From JAFNAG01 sp963739235 (GTDB taxonomy: Bacteria; Acidobacteriota; UBA6911): a stretch of DNA of 64,000 nucleotides. The notes below the pieces were generated by a model that saw nothing but the letters and a program-made list of their open reading frames with translations, was not told where the DNA came from and did no database searches. The stretch covers positions 124,001 to 188,000 of the forward strand of contig CAVTZY010000017.1 of the NCBI GenBank assembly GCA_963739235.1, written 5' to 3'. Made by a program: the position numbers and the translations under genes. This document shows, in pieces, positions 44,894-54,599 of this stretch (the first letter of the stretch is position 1; each line of letters starts with the position of its first letter).

Positions 44894-46027
44894 CTATTTC
44901 TTAACGTCGCCGGCGTTGTATTGGATGCCTTTCTTGTTGGCCTGTTCGACAATCATCGCCCGGACTTGTTCATCGAAACTGCCTTTGCCGGCTTGGCGGC
45001 GCATCTGATCCTGGAGGTAAATCTGCCGCAGCTTGAGCAGCTCATTGATCCGGGTTTGGATCTTCTGGCGTTCCTCCACCTTGGCTTTCAGAAAAGCTTG
45101 TTGCTGTTCCATGGTCATTTTTTGCATCGGAGTCGGCAATTCTTCCTTCTTGATCTCTGTCAAGGCAATCCGTTTTTCCTTCAGATCGTCGACCAAATCG
45201 CCTCCGCCCTGTACCGCCCTGCCGGTGCTGGCATTGTAGGCAAGCCGGTCGGCGGCGGCGGGAGCTGCAGCTATCTCGGAAGCAACCTGCTTTGCTAAAA
45301 CCGCTTTCTGGTTGAGCACGGCGCCATAAGGTGTCAGCGTGCGGCCCATGGCCACGTTAAGTGCGGACAGTTCCCCGTCCGTCGGCGTGCTCACCACTTG
45401 CATGTCCCCTGACTGGCCGATGGCAACGGATTTTCCTTCAGCAAGGTTGGCGATATCCTCCCAGATGCGCGTCGTGTCGCTGTTTGCGCCGCACTGAACC
45501 GTGTTGATAATCAGGTCTTTCTTCATCGCTGCCGCACAAGTCACCTGATATTTGACGTCGTCCTGGTAATCCATGTGAGGAGGGCTGTCGCCGACCAGAA
45601 AGACGATCTTGAGCACGATGCGATCGGGACTCCAGGTGATTTTATTTACGGCTTCGTCGAGGGCCTGATTGACCGACTCGGGTGTATCGCCTCCGCCGCC
45701 TGCCTGAAACTTCTGCAGGTTGGCATAAACCGCATCAATATCCTCGCTCAGGTCGTAGCGGCGCACGATGTATTCGTCACCGCGGTCGCGATACCCGAGA
45801 AGCGCGATTCTAAGTTGCGGCGCGGGTTTCGCCGACACCATCTGGTTGGCGATCGACCAGATCTTGAGCTTTGCGCCTTCAATGAGTCCTCCCATGGATC
45901 CGGTGGTATCCAGCACAAAGCAGACTTCGATGCGCGGGGGGGCTGCATTGGCAGGTGCCCTGCGCGCGGCCGAACCCAGCAGGCAAATGGTCAGGACCAT
46001 GATGTGGATTACAGATCGACGTATCAT
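44894..46027 (-). CDS. Secreted VWA-domain protein
   Basis: About 377 residues. Signal peptide, then a von Willebrand A domain with the MIDAS start EVCFVLDTTGSMGGLIEGAK and QAGGGGDTPESVNQALDEAV. The C-terminal third is a charged helical segment rich in Gln/Lys. ATG 46027 has AAAGGAGAAAATT in front. It follows the VIT/VWA gene by 19 bases, so both are one operon. Function unknown; metal-dependent protein binding is likely. Confidence 0.85.
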   Translation of the reverse strand: MIRRSVIHIMVLTICLLGSAARRAPANAAPPRIEVCFVLDTTGSMGGLIEGAKLKIWSIANQMVSAKPAPQLRIALLGYRDRGDEYIVRRYDLSEDIDAVYANLQKFQAGGGGDTPESVNQALDEAVNKITWSPDRIVLKIVFLVGDSPPHMDYQDDVKYQVTCAAAMKKDLIINTVQCGANSDTTRIWEDIANLAEGKSVAIGQSGDMQVVSTPTDGELSALNVAMGRTLTPYGAVLNQKAVLAKQVASEIAAAPAAADRLAYNASTGRAVQGGGDLVDDLKEKRIALTEIKKEELPTPMQKMTMEQQQAFLKAKVEERQKIQTRINELLKLRQIYLQDQMRRQAGKGSFDEQVRAMIVEQANKKGIQYNAGDVKK

Positions 46028-46046
46028 AATTTTCTCCTTTCTCGAT

Positions 46047-48314
46047 TCATTCCGCGATTTCATAGATTGTGCCGGCGAATAAAATCTGCACATTGCGACC
46101 CACAGACAGCCACTGAGGCATGTCAGGATGTTTTGACATCAGATCGAAATATTCGGGTGAGTTGAACTTGATTTGGACGACACGGGCGCCGGTCTGGCTC
46201 TGCACACTCGCATCGATCCACTGATTGTCGTTCTGATAGAAGTTGCGTCCGCTGATGTAGCGGCTCTGCTGAGCGTTGACGATCTGGCCTACCCGATCCT
46301 GAACTTTGGCGTCCATCGCAACCTGGCCGCGCATGGCATACACGTTGGCTTGTGCCGGCGCGCTGACAACGTCGGCAGCTTTGAGCGCACTATTGGTCTG
46401 AGCGCCACCCACTGCGCCGGAACCGGTTTTGGCGGCGCCCATTTCCCGGTACATGCGCGAGGTCTCATTCTTCAATTCATCCTGCCGGCTGATGTTTTGC
46501 AGGGTCTGCCTGGCCATCGGGACATTACGCCGGGCTTCGTCTTGAACGATCAGATACGCCGTGTAGGGAGTAACGATGCCATACTGGCGCGCCAGGCGCG
46601 TGACTTCATCCCGCAATTCGGCGTTCTCACCATGCAATCGGATCTGATCCAACAGGAAACCTACGCGCCGGGTTGCCCACAGGCGCGGGATGAAACTGTG
46701 CATGGTTGCATTGACGGGAAACTCGACGGTGTAGGCAAACGTGCGATTGCGCCCGTTGACGGAACCGCTCAAGTTCAGCGTCGCCGACCCGCTCCCCTGA
46801 TAACGGCCGAAGAGCATCAGCTGTTCGCCCTTGAATAAGTCAGGAAGATCGGTGGGGTGCATCCGGTTGATGTGCACGGGGCCCGTAACCTCCAGCCGCA
46901 GGTCGGCGAGCACCGGCTGGCTGATCTTCGCAAAGAAGTTGGACACACTGATTTCAATGTCCTCCTTGGGCAGCACGTACTCGCTGCTGCCTCGGGTCAT
47001 TTCCGCCAGCTGATCCAGCAGGTGGGTATTGATGTCGGTGCCAATGCCGAAGCAAAAAATCCGGACTGTGTGCCCGGTGGTGTGTCGTTTGATCTTATCC
47101 AGGATCTGCGATTCATCGGTCGCACCGATCGTGGGTTTGCCGTCCGTCAGGAAAACTATGAAGTAGGGCCGTCCCGGCTGACCTTCGCTCGATGCCCGCG
47201 CCGCAGCAAGGGTGAGGGCATCTTCGATGGCAGTACCTCCGATCGGGCGAAGTTCCTTGACGAAGGCGGCGGCCTTTTCGAGGTTATCCTTCTCGGCCGG
47301 GACGAGTTTCTGGAACAGCGGTTCAGCCTCGGTGGCAAAGCGGACCACCTCGAATCGGTCACCCCGGTTGAGGTTCTGCAGGCAGAAACTGAGGGCCCGT
47401 TTCGCCTGATCGAGCTTGCCCCCGTCGGCCATGGAGCCTGACGTGTCCAGAACGAAGACCACGTCTTTTTGTACGATCTGCTCCGCACCCAACTTCGTGG
47501 ATGGGGACGCCAGGAGCAGAAAGTAGCCGCCATCCGCCTCGGCGCCGTCATGGTAGGCCAGCAGGCTCAGCCCCACGTCTCCATCCGGCCGCAAGGAATA
47601 AAAAAGCTGAAAATCGGTATCAGGCCGGACATGATCCGCCTCGAAGCCGACCGTGGCGCGGCGGGAGTCCTGACGGTGCACCTCAATCGCGTGACTGGGC
47701 GAATAGATAGATTGAAGATCGCGGCTACCGGCCAACTCCACCTTGATCGAAACACTGCCGATGGGTTGGGCGGAGAATTTCTCGGTGTTGAGCGGATAGA
47801 TGTATTTCATCAGGCCGCTCTCCTGGCGAAGCACTTGGGTGTACGTCAACCGAATGCGTTTTTCGCTGTGCGGCTCGATGGGGAAAATCCGCACCTTGAA
47901 CAGACCCTGCCCCGCATATTCGAGCAGAGCAGGATCGCGCATGCGGCGGACGATGTCCTCATAGATCTGACGGGCCTTGCCGGCGTCCAGCAATTCCGCA
48001 TCAGTCATTTTGCCGTCAATGTCCATGGCAAATCGATCGATTTGAGCGCCCTTGGGGATGGGAAAGAGGTAGTTCCCTTCCAATCGCAGCGGCGATGGGT
48101 TGTAAAACACCTGGTCCACCTCGGTGACCGCGACCTGGTCGGTGATCATTACCGTAACATGGTGGTATTTGATGGCCAGCGGCGCAAAAGGGTAAGGCAG
48201 GCCCGGCGGCGGGTTGGGATGGAAGACCACGATGAGACCGTCAGCCCAGACCGTCCCACCTGCGAATACAGCAAGAAAACCGTAGAGCAATAGGGATGTG
48301 CGTAACCATTTCAT
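46047..48314 (-). CDS. VIT and VWA domain protein (inter-alpha-trypsin-inhibitor-like)
   Basis: A 755-residue exported protein. The N-terminal VIT domain (residues about 35-170: KYHHVTVMITDQVAVTEVDQVFYNPSPLRLEGNYLFPIPKGAQIDRFAM) is followed by a VWA domain with an intact MIDAS (DVVFVLDTSGSMADGGK, RPIGGTAIEDALTLAA, FLTDGKP). Bacterial proteins of this architecture are sometimes linked to sortase-like or envelope-adhesion roles, which is not shown here. First gene of a two-gene operon with the smaller VWA protein. Confidence 0.9.
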   Translation of the reverse strand: MKWLRTSLLLYGFLAVFAGGTVWADGLIVVFHPNPPPGLPYPFAPLAIKYHHVTVMITDQVAVTEVDQVFYNPSPLRLEGNYLFPIPKGAQIDRFAMDIDGKMTDAELLDAGKARQIYEDIVRRMRDPALLEYAGQGLFKVRIFPIEPHSEKRIRLTYTQVLRQESGLMKYIYPLNTEKFSAQPIGSVSIKVELAGSRDLQSIYSPSHAIEVHRQDSRRATVGFEADHVRPDTDFQLFYSLRPDGDVGLSLLAYHDGAEADGGYFLLLASPSTKLGAEQIVQKDVVFVLDTSGSMADGGKLDQAKRALSFCLQNLNRGDRFEVVRFATEAEPLFQKLVPAEKDNLEKAAAFVKELRPIGGTAIEDALTLAAARASSEGQPGRPYFIVFLTDGKPTIGATDESQILDKIKRHTTGHTVRIFCFGIGTDINTHLLDQLAEMTRGSSEYVLPKEDIEISVSNFFAKISQPVLADLRLEVTGPVHINRMHPTDLPDLFKGEQLMLFGRYQGSGSATLNLSGSVNGRNRTFAYTVEFPVNATMHSFIPRLWATRRVGFLLDQIRLHGENAELRDEVTRLARQYGIVTPYTAYLIVQDEARRNVPMARQTLQNISRQDELKNETSRMYREMGAAKTGSGAVGGAQTNSALKAADVVSAPAQANVYAMRGQVAMDAKVQDRVGQIVNAQQSRYISGRNFYQNDNQWIDASVQSQTGARVVQIKFNSPEYFDLMSKHPDMPQWLSVGRNVQILFAGTIYEIAE

Positions 48315-48458
48315 GTCGGGCCTCCCGATAGAGTGAACGCCGGGTTTTCATTTCCTGATCCGACTCAGCAATGAGCGGACCATTTTGACGGTCATTTGGA
48401 TGACGAATGTCAGGGCGTCGACTTGCACAAAAAATTGCGTGGCTGCGGCACCCAGACA

Positions 48459-48556
48459 AAAAATATCAACGCTGAGGTCGCTGAGGTCGCAGAGGAAAGT
48501 CATTCAAAAGCAAAAAGACCGCTGCGGCGTCTGCGCCCTCTGCGTTGCGGTTTTTA
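48459..48556. repeat. CGCAGAG repeat family, copy 4
   Basis: A longer, more diverged copy: ATCAACGCTGAGGTCGCTG... on the left and CTGCGCCCTCTGCGTTGCGG on the right. It fills much of the 320-base gap between the divergent VIT/VWA and GT39 genes. Confidence 0.6.
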
Positions 48557-48637
48557 GGATGCGGCTATGTCCGATTTTCCGAAATTCGCTTGCGCTTCAC
48601 ACTCCCTCAAGATAGAAATACCGATCTGGAGGCTTGG

Positions 48638-50376
48638 ATGGTGACGGGAGCAAACGCAGCCGGCGGTTGGAGCAAGTACGCATTTCTGCTCCCGTTGTTG
48701 CTGACTGCCGTCGTTTATATACCTTCTTCCGGCCATCGAGCAGTGATCGATTACGACGAGGGTCACTATTCCCAAGTGGCAATGCAGATGGTCGCTCGCG
48801 GCGACTGGGTCACCCCTTACGACAACGGGGTGAGATTTCTCGAGAAGCCGCCGCTCATGTATTGGTTGACCGCCGCCAGCCTCCGGCTTTTCGGCATAAA
48901 CGAGTTTGCGCTGCGCCTGCCTTCCGCCCTCGGGGTCATCGCACTTGTTTGGATCGTGATGTTGATGGCGAAGGATGCTGCAGGCGATCGAGCGGCGACC
49001 ATCGCAGGGCTATGCACTGCTTTTTCCATCGGGACCTATCTGTTTACCCGCGAGGCCCTGCACGACATCTGGCTGGTGATGTTCCTGGCCCTCGCCATGT
49101 ATGCCTTTCTGGAGTGGTATCGGGATCCATTGCACTCGTTGTGGCGAGCGCTGCTCTTCTATGCCGCCCTGGGCGGCGCAGTCATGACCAAAAGCCTGGT
49201 CGGAGTAGCCTTCCCGATCGGCATCGTCGTCCTGTTCTTCCTCCTGATGCGCGAGCGGCCGAAGTGGTACACGCTGCACATATTGCCGGGCTCAGTGCTT
49301 TTCCTTGTGCTGGTGGTACCCTGGCATTGGCTGGCGGCGGTACGGAACGAGGGATTTCTTTCGTCCTTTTTTGTCAATGAACAATTCCTGCGTTTTATCG
49401 GCAGGCATGATCCGCCTATCGTCTGGTCGGTGCCGCTCCTCACGTTCTGGGCGCTGAACCTGGTCTGGTTCTTCCCTTGGACGGTATTCATCCCGGCGGC
49501 TTTCATGGCGGGCCGCAAACCAATGGACATCCCTCAGCGCGTTCTCGCCAGGCTCGCAGTGGCCTGGGCAGTAGTGATCCTGGGCTTTTTCTCGGTATCC
49601 GGCCGATTGGAGCATTATTTTTTCCCGGCCGTTCCGGCACTGGCACTCCTGGTCGGGCTGGCTCTGAGCAAAACCGAAGACAGCGCAGCCATAAGGTGGG
49701 CATTCCGAAGTCTGGCCGTTCTTGGCCTGGTGGTGCTTGCGGCAGGCGCCGGTTTCGGCATTTGGTTTGCCGCCGGTCATGGTTTCGAAAATACGGCAGC
49801 CGTGCGTGCGGATGTGATCTCCGAGACCGATTTCAGCATCCTGGAAGAGATGCCTGCAGCAATTCAATCCGCAGCTGCGTCAAACCCGCGGCGGTGACAA
49901 TCGTGTCGATGGCGATCGGTTTTTTGATCGCCATGAGATTCGAGAACCTTCGCCGGCGGATGCCGGCGATTCTGTGCGTGGTGGCGGTCATGGTCGTCAT
50001 TTGCGGCATGACCCAGTGGAGCCTGGTGATCTGCGAGGACATGATTTCTTCCAAGAAGTTCGGGCTTGCGGTGGCACGCGAGGCGCTTCCGGGTGACCAC
50101 ATGGTCGTGGTAGGAGATTATGAGTCGGCCAACTCGCTCAGCTTCTATCAGCCATTGCACATCGAGGTGTTCGATGGCGTGGCTTACTCCCTCATCCCCG
50201 GGATGAAGTTTCCCGATGCCCCGCCGATCGTGCTCACCGGTGACGAATTCGCCGCGCTCTGGAAGGCGGAGGGCCGGGTATACGCACTGTTGCCGCAAGC
50301 GCGGCGGCACGAACTAAACCTGAGAGGGACCGAGATCCTTCAGGTCATGGACAGAATTCTGATGCGAAATCACTGA
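48638..50376 (+). CDS. GT39 glycosyltransferase (ArnT/PMT-like), with one frameshift near the C-terminus
   Basis: A polytopic membrane glycosyltransferase using a lipid-linked sugar donor. The acidic loop VIDYDEGHYSQVAMQM after the first transmembrane helix is the catalytic region of ArnT-type enzymes; GVRFLEKPPLMYW follows. About ten further hydrophobic segments are visible. At about 49883 one extra base shifts the frame: the annotated end SNPRR is premature, while the following frame continues VKPAAVTIVSMAIGFLIAM and a C-terminal soluble domain to 50376. ATG 48638 has GGAGG five bases upstream. It is followed by a GT9 gene, suggesting a cell-surface glycan or lipid A locus. Confidence 0.85.
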
Positions 50377-50400
50377 TCGTAGCCGCGGGGCGAGCCAAAC

Positions 50401-51648
50401 ATGAAGGTTTCCGCAATGCGACGGGTGGACGCCTGGATGGGCGTCCCATTGTGCCTGCTGATCAGCAGTCTCCGGACCCTGGGGCGCGTCCTGTTTCGAC
50501 CCGCGATCCCAGCCGGAAAGCCGAAGAGCATTCTGGTCATCAAGCTTTCCGAAATGGGAGCGTTGATCACCCTCGGCCCTGCGATGCGCTCGCTGACAGA
50601 GCTGGTGGGGCGGGAAAACCTCTATTTCCTCACTTTCACTGAAAGCCGCGGATTGCTTGAGGTCCTGGACTTTGTTCCGCAAGAAAATATTCACGTCTTG
50701 CGCACCGATTCGCTGACGAATTTGATCGGCGACGCGCTGTCCAGCTTGCGTCGCATTCGCAGCCGGCGGATTGACTGCTCGGTGGATCTGGACTTTTTTT
50801 CGCGGGCTACCGCCTTGATCGGCTGGCTCAGCCGCTGCCGCCGGCGCGTGGGGTGTCACGCATATTTTGGCGAAGGTCCCTACCGCGGAGACTTGCTGAC
50901 CCATCGGGTAAAGTTCAATCCACACCTGCACATCAGTCAGATGTTCGAGATCCTTGCGGAGGCCGTGGAAAGGCCCGCCGCGGATTTCCCGCGCCTCGCA
51001 TACATTCCCCGACCTGCCGAACCCCCGCGCGAGCGGTTCAAGCCGACCGGCGCAGAGCTGGCTGGCATCGGGAGCATGCTGATGGAGGCAGGGGTCGCGC
51101 CCAGGAGCACAGTGATCCTGCTGAACTCCAATATCAGCGATCGAGAAGCCATCCCTCTGCGCAAATGGTCGGACGAATGTTATGTAGAACTGGCAAAGCT
51201 GATCCTCGCGGGTGCGCCGGATGTTTTCATCCTGTTGACGGGCACCGCCAGCGAGGCTGGGACTATTGCGAGGTTGGAAGCCGCCATCGGTCAGAGCCGC
51301 TGCCGGTCGGTTGCCGGCAAAACTACGCTGCGGGGATTGCTGACACTCTATACTGAATCGGCCATGATGATCACCAACGACAGCGGACCGGCGCACTTCG
51401 CCACGATAACCGATATGGAAGTCGTCGTGCTGTTCGGGCCGGAGACGCCCCACCTGTGGAGACCCTTGGGGGATGCAGTCACGGTGCAGTATCGGGGCCT
51501 GGCTTGCAGCCCCTGCTTCACGGTGTACAACGGCCGGCAGAGCAAGTGCCGCCGCAATGCCTGCATGGACTTCTCGCCGGCAGAGGTCTACGAGGTCATC
51601 CAACGGCGGCTGGCGAACCGGCGTACACGCTGCCAGGAAGCCCGCTGA
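50401..51648 (+). CDS. Glycosyltransferase family 9 (heptosyltransferase-like)
   Basis: A 415-residue cytoplasmic-face glycosyltransferase. Family motifs: ILVIKLSEMGALITLGPAMRSL, the donor site VILLNSNISDREAIPLRKW, and ITNDSGPAHFATITDMEVVVLFGPETPHLWRPLG. The C-terminus has a cysteine-rich stretch (SPCFTVYNGRQSKCRRNACMD) as in related LPS core enzymes. It lies 24 bases after the GT39 gene and is probably co-transcribed. Confidence 0.88.
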   Translation: MKVSAMRRVDAWMGVPLCLLISSLRTLGRVLFRPAIPAGKPKSILVIKLSEMGALITLGPAMRSLTELVGRENLYFLTFTESRGLLEVLDFVPQENIHVLRTDSLTNLIGDALSSLRRIRSRRIDCSVDLDFFSRATALIGWLSRCRRRVGCHAYFGEGPYRGDLLTHRVKFNPHLHISQMFEILAEAVERPAADFPRLAYIPRPAEPPRERFKPTGAELAGIGSMLMEAGVAPRSTVILLNSNISDREAIPLRKWSDECYVELAKLILAGAPDVFILLTGTASEAGTIARLEAAIGQSRCRSVAGKTTLRGLLTLYTESAMMITNDSGPAHFATITDMEVVVLFGPETPHLWRPLGDAVTVQYRGLACSPCFTVYNGRQSKCRRNACMDFSPAEVYEVIQRRLANRRTRCQEAR

Positions 51649-51816
51649 AGGAAAATGTCGACCCGGGAAAAACTCGTCCCGCGAAGATTGCCCGGCCGGA
51701 TTTAATCTCTCGCGAGTGCAGGAACTTATTCCTATGAGGGAAATCACCTCCTCTGGCGCGGAGACTCAGAAAGCTCTGTTTTATCGTGCGCCAGCCGAAA
51801 CTATGTGGACAGACCA

Positions 51817-52085
51817 GAATGGCGCCTAATTAAGAGTGATTGCAATCACTTCGTAGTGCAGCCAATTCAATTGTTCAAGCCCCAAAGGGGCGGAGCAGCA
51901 AAGCCCAGGGCGTGAGCCCTGGGATTATGGACAAGCGGGAGACAAGCCCGGAAGGGGCGACGCAGCCTGCGCCGCCCTTACAGGGCTGATCCACGGCATT
52001 ACACAAATCCCCAGGGCTTACGCCCTGGGCTTTGCTGCTGGACCCTTTCAGGGTCACAATCGAAATCCTCATCGAAGCGCCATTC
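51817..52085. mobile_element. R1 element, copy 6
   Basis: A 269-bp element beginning GAATGGCGCCTAATTAAG and ending ATCGAAGCGCCATTC. The flanking direct repeats are TGGACAGACCA (51806-51816) and GGGACAGACCA (52086-52096), 10 of 11 matching. The target here has GACAGACC rather than GACAGGC, so it is a variant site. The interior hairpins match copies 3-5. Confidence 0.82.
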
Positions 52086-52185
52086 GGGACAGACCATGAA
52101 ACGCAGAATAGCCAAGGCCCGGGGCCCTCGGCCGGACGATCCCTTTGCGAGGCCTCCCGAAGCCGCTCGATCTGCGGGTGGAGCC

Positions 52186-52617
52186 TCACTCGGGGTGAGC
52201 AGGAAGGTTTGTGAGATACTCCGCGAAATTTTCGTTGAAGAGCGCTCCCGGCCGTTTCTGGCGCAGCAGAACCACGGCATCCGCTCCATTCATGCCGAGG
52301 CAGGTCAAAATCAGCCCCGCCATCAGGGCAGAGCGATTCAATCCCATGCCGCAATGCGCGAGGACCTTCTCACCGCTCTTCACCAGGCGCGCGCCCAGGT
52401 CGGCGACGGCGTGCAGCTTGTCGAGGTCGGGCAGGCCTTCATCGTAAATGGGAAAGTAGATATAAAGCATGTGATTGGGCACCGTCGGGATCCCGAGGTC
52501 GAGATCGCCGTCGAGGTCGATGATCGCGCTGATGCCGTGGTCCTCAATCGGCTGCCAGTCATCGATGGCCGGTGATAAAAAAAGCCGGCAGCTGTCATCC
52601 AGGGCTATCAGTTCCAT
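52186..52617 (-). CDS. Dual-specificity/tyrosine protein phosphatase
   Basis: A small cysteine phosphatase of about 143 residues. The active-site signature HCGMGLNRSALM fits HC-x5-R-S, and an upstream YIYFPIYDEGLPDLDKL carries the likely general-acid Asp loop. ATG 52617 is preferred since GAGGAA lies seven bases upstream; the frame is open to 52653. It could act on proteins or small phosphorylated molecules. Confidence 0.85.
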   Translation of the reverse strand: MELIALDDSCRLFLSPAIDDWQPIEDHGISAIIDLDGDLDLGIPTVPNHMLYIYFPIYDEGLPDLDKLHAVADLGARLVKSGEKVLAHCGMGLNRSALMAGLILTCLGMNGADAVVLLRQKRPGALFNENFAEYLTNLPAHPE

Positions 52618-52722
52618 TTGAGAATTCCTCTTTGGCATCATTATACCAATCAATGATGCGCGGCGGGTCCACTCAAAAAGAGGTATTCTTTGTAGCAGCG
52701 CAATCGATGAAAGGAAATGAAC

Positions 52723-53127
52723 ATGCCGGATAGCCCCAAGCTCTTTCGCTTGATATTGCAGGTAGGCAATCTTGACGAGGCAGTGGACTTCTACTCGACG
52801 CTATTAGACGTGCCGGCCAGAAGAGTCGGCGGTTCCCGGGCCTATTTTGATTGCGGTTCCGTCATCCTGGCCGTACTCGATACTACTCCGGCCGGCAAGG
52901 GAGCCGTCCCCAACGCGGACGACATCTACTTTTCAGTTGCCGTCCTGGAGCAATTCCATGCACGAGCCCAAGCCCTTGGATGCCTGTCCAAGGAAAAGGT
53001 CCACGACGCGAGTGGAGGCGAGATTGTAGTCAGGCCTTGGGGGGAACGATCTTTCTATGCGGAAGATCCATGGGGAAATGGCCTCTGTTTCGTGGATGAA
53101 ACAACTCTGTTCACCGGCCGCGGGTAA
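52723..53127 (+). CDS. VOC (glyoxalase/bleomycin-resistance fold) protein
   Basis: About 134 residues with two beta-alpha-beta-beta-beta halves: LFRLILQVGNLDEAVDFYSTLLDVPARRVGG and a C-terminal half with GGEIVVRPWGERSFYAEDPWGNGLCFVDE, the common ending of VOC proteins. The specific function is not deducible. AGGA is seven bases before ATG 52723. Confidence 0.85.
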   Translation: MPDSPKLFRLILQVGNLDEAVDFYSTLLDVPARRVGGSRAYFDCGSVILAVLDTTPAGKGAVPNADDIYFSVAVLEQFHARAQALGCLSKEKVHDASGGEIVVRPWGERSFYAEDPWGNGLCFVDETTLFTGRG

Positions 53128-53379
53128 AAGCTGCTGCCCATACACCCCCATGGGACCGCAATCCACCATTGTCCTAATTGGTCGCCGCGCGTAGAATTTA
53201 ATGAGCGGGCTCATGGTGACTGGAACGCACCCTGGGCCGATTCGGAGTTTGGTGGGAGTTCTGATTGGATATTCCAGGACCGTGCGCGGATGCATATCCG
53301 TACTGCGGCCGCCGGCGACGCCCGGTCGAGCCGACTGCGTCGCCATCGGAATGCCGCCAAACTTAAGGGAGGATTGTCT

Positions 53380-54027
53380 ATGCTCGGCCGCAAACAGGGA
53401 TTTCCCGTGTGTTGTTTTCTGTCTCTGCTGTTGATATCACCCGCCGCGTTTGCCGGAAAATACAATCAGATCGTGGATATCGGGGCTCCGTTGCCCCGGT
53501 TCGATAACCTGCCGACAACCGACGGAACGAAGCTCTCCTCGAGCAATCTAAGAGAGGATGTAGTGGTGCTGGTATTTTTGGCGGATCACTGCCCCTGGGT
53601 TCAAGGCATGGACGGCGATCTCACCAAGTTAGTCGACCAGTTCAAAGGGCGAAGCGTGCGCATTGTCGGAGTCAGCGTGAGCCATCTCGAACAGGATAAA
53701 CTTCCCGGGATGAAAATCCACGCCGCCAAAGTCGGCTATAACTTCACTTACGTCTACGATGAAAGTCAGGAACTCGGTCGCAAGCTGGGGGCTACACATA
53801 CTCCCGAGTACTTCGTGTTCAACAAGGAACGCAAGCTCGTCTACATGGGACTGCTCTACAACTCTCCTGCTTCCATGCGCAGCGACGGCTCGATTAATTA
53901 CACGCGCGGCACTCCCACGAATTTATATGTGAGGGACGCGATTGAGGCGGCCCTCGCAGGCAAGCCGGTGTCGGAACCGGAAACCCGGGCCCAGGGATGC
54001 ACGATCGAGTACCAGAAGGTCAGCTGA
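53380..54027 (+). CDS. Exported thioredoxin-fold (AhpC/TSA-like) protein with single cysteine
   Basis: About 215 residues. Signal peptide (VCCFLSLLLISPAAFA) then a redoxin fold: VDIGAPLPRFDNLPTTDGTKLSSSNLR, LVFLADHCPWVQGMDGDL with one cysteine where thioredoxins have CxxC, and the cis-Pro region GATHTPEYFVFNKERKLVY. With one active cysteine it may act more like a peroxiredoxin or lack redox activity. ATG 53380 has GGGAGGA six bases upstream. It is two bases before a TlpA-like gene. Confidence 0.85.
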   Translation: MLGRKQGFPVCCFLSLLLISPAAFAGKYNQIVDIGAPLPRFDNLPTTDGTKLSSSNLREDVVVLVFLADHCPWVQGMDGDLTKLVDQFKGRSVRIVGVSVSHLEQDKLPGMKIHAAKVGYNFTYVYDESQELGRKLGATHTPEYFVFNKERKLVYMGLLYNSPASMRSDGSINYTRGTPTNLYVRDAIEAALAGKPVSEPETRAQGCTIEYQKVS

Positions 54028-54029
54028 GA

Positions 54030-54566
54030 GTGAACAGTAAGCACGGTGCCCTGGTCCTCGTTATGGTGTGCCTTTTCGCAGGCGGCTGCGCCCGGCTTTC
54101 GGCCGAAAAGGCACGACCCGGCAATGTCTCTTTCCAGCCGGTGACATATCCGGAATGGCAGGAAAAACTCGCCGGCTACAAGGGGAATGTCGTCGTGGTC
54201 GACCTCTGGGCCACCTGGTGCGCGCCTTGTGTGCAACGATTCCCTCACATGGTGGAATTATCCAGGAAGTATAACGGCCGGCAGGGGATCAGGTTTGTCT
54301 CCATTTCGCTTGACGATCGCAGTGATCCCGCTGCGCTCGAACTCGCCCACAAATTTCTGATCAAAGAGAACGCAGCGTTCGACAACTACAGGATGGATGA
54401 AATCGTCCCGGATGCGTTCGACAAACTCGATATCCAGGGGATTCCGGCGGTCTTTCTGTACGATCGTGAGGGAAAGCTGCGCTACCGGCTGACGGGAGAC
54501 GATCCCAATCATCAGTTTACCGACGATGACGTCGACCGGGCCGTTCAGGATCTGCTTCGAAAATAG
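54030..54566 (+). CDS. TlpA-like thioredoxin lipoprotein
   Basis: A membrane-anchored thiol-disulfide oxidoreductase. Lipobox LFAGGC near residue 20, then VVVVDLWATWCAPCVQRFPHMVEL with the CxxC pair, and the cis-Pro loop IQGIPAVFLYDREGKLRYRLTG. About 178 residues. Start GTG 54030, two bases after the upstream stop, so it is an operon with the single-cysteine redoxin. Likely role: reduction or repair of periplasmic thiols. Confidence 0.88.
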   Translation: MNSKHGALVLVMVCLFAGGCARLSAEKARPGNVSFQPVTYPEWQEKLAGYKGNVVVVDLWATWCAPCVQRFPHMVELSRKYNGRQGIRFVSISLDDRSDPAALELAHKFLIKENAAFDNYRMDEIVPDAFDKLDIQGIPAVFLYDREGKLRYRLTGDDPNHQFTDDDVDRAVQDLLRK

Positions 54567-54599
54567 AACCGATTGCGGCGCGGAACCACTTGTGTGTTT

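Noticed and set aside
46047..48314. Sortase-target interpretation of the VIT/VWA protein
   Set aside because: No LPxTG-like sorting motif and no sortase gene nearby, so only the domain architecture is reported.
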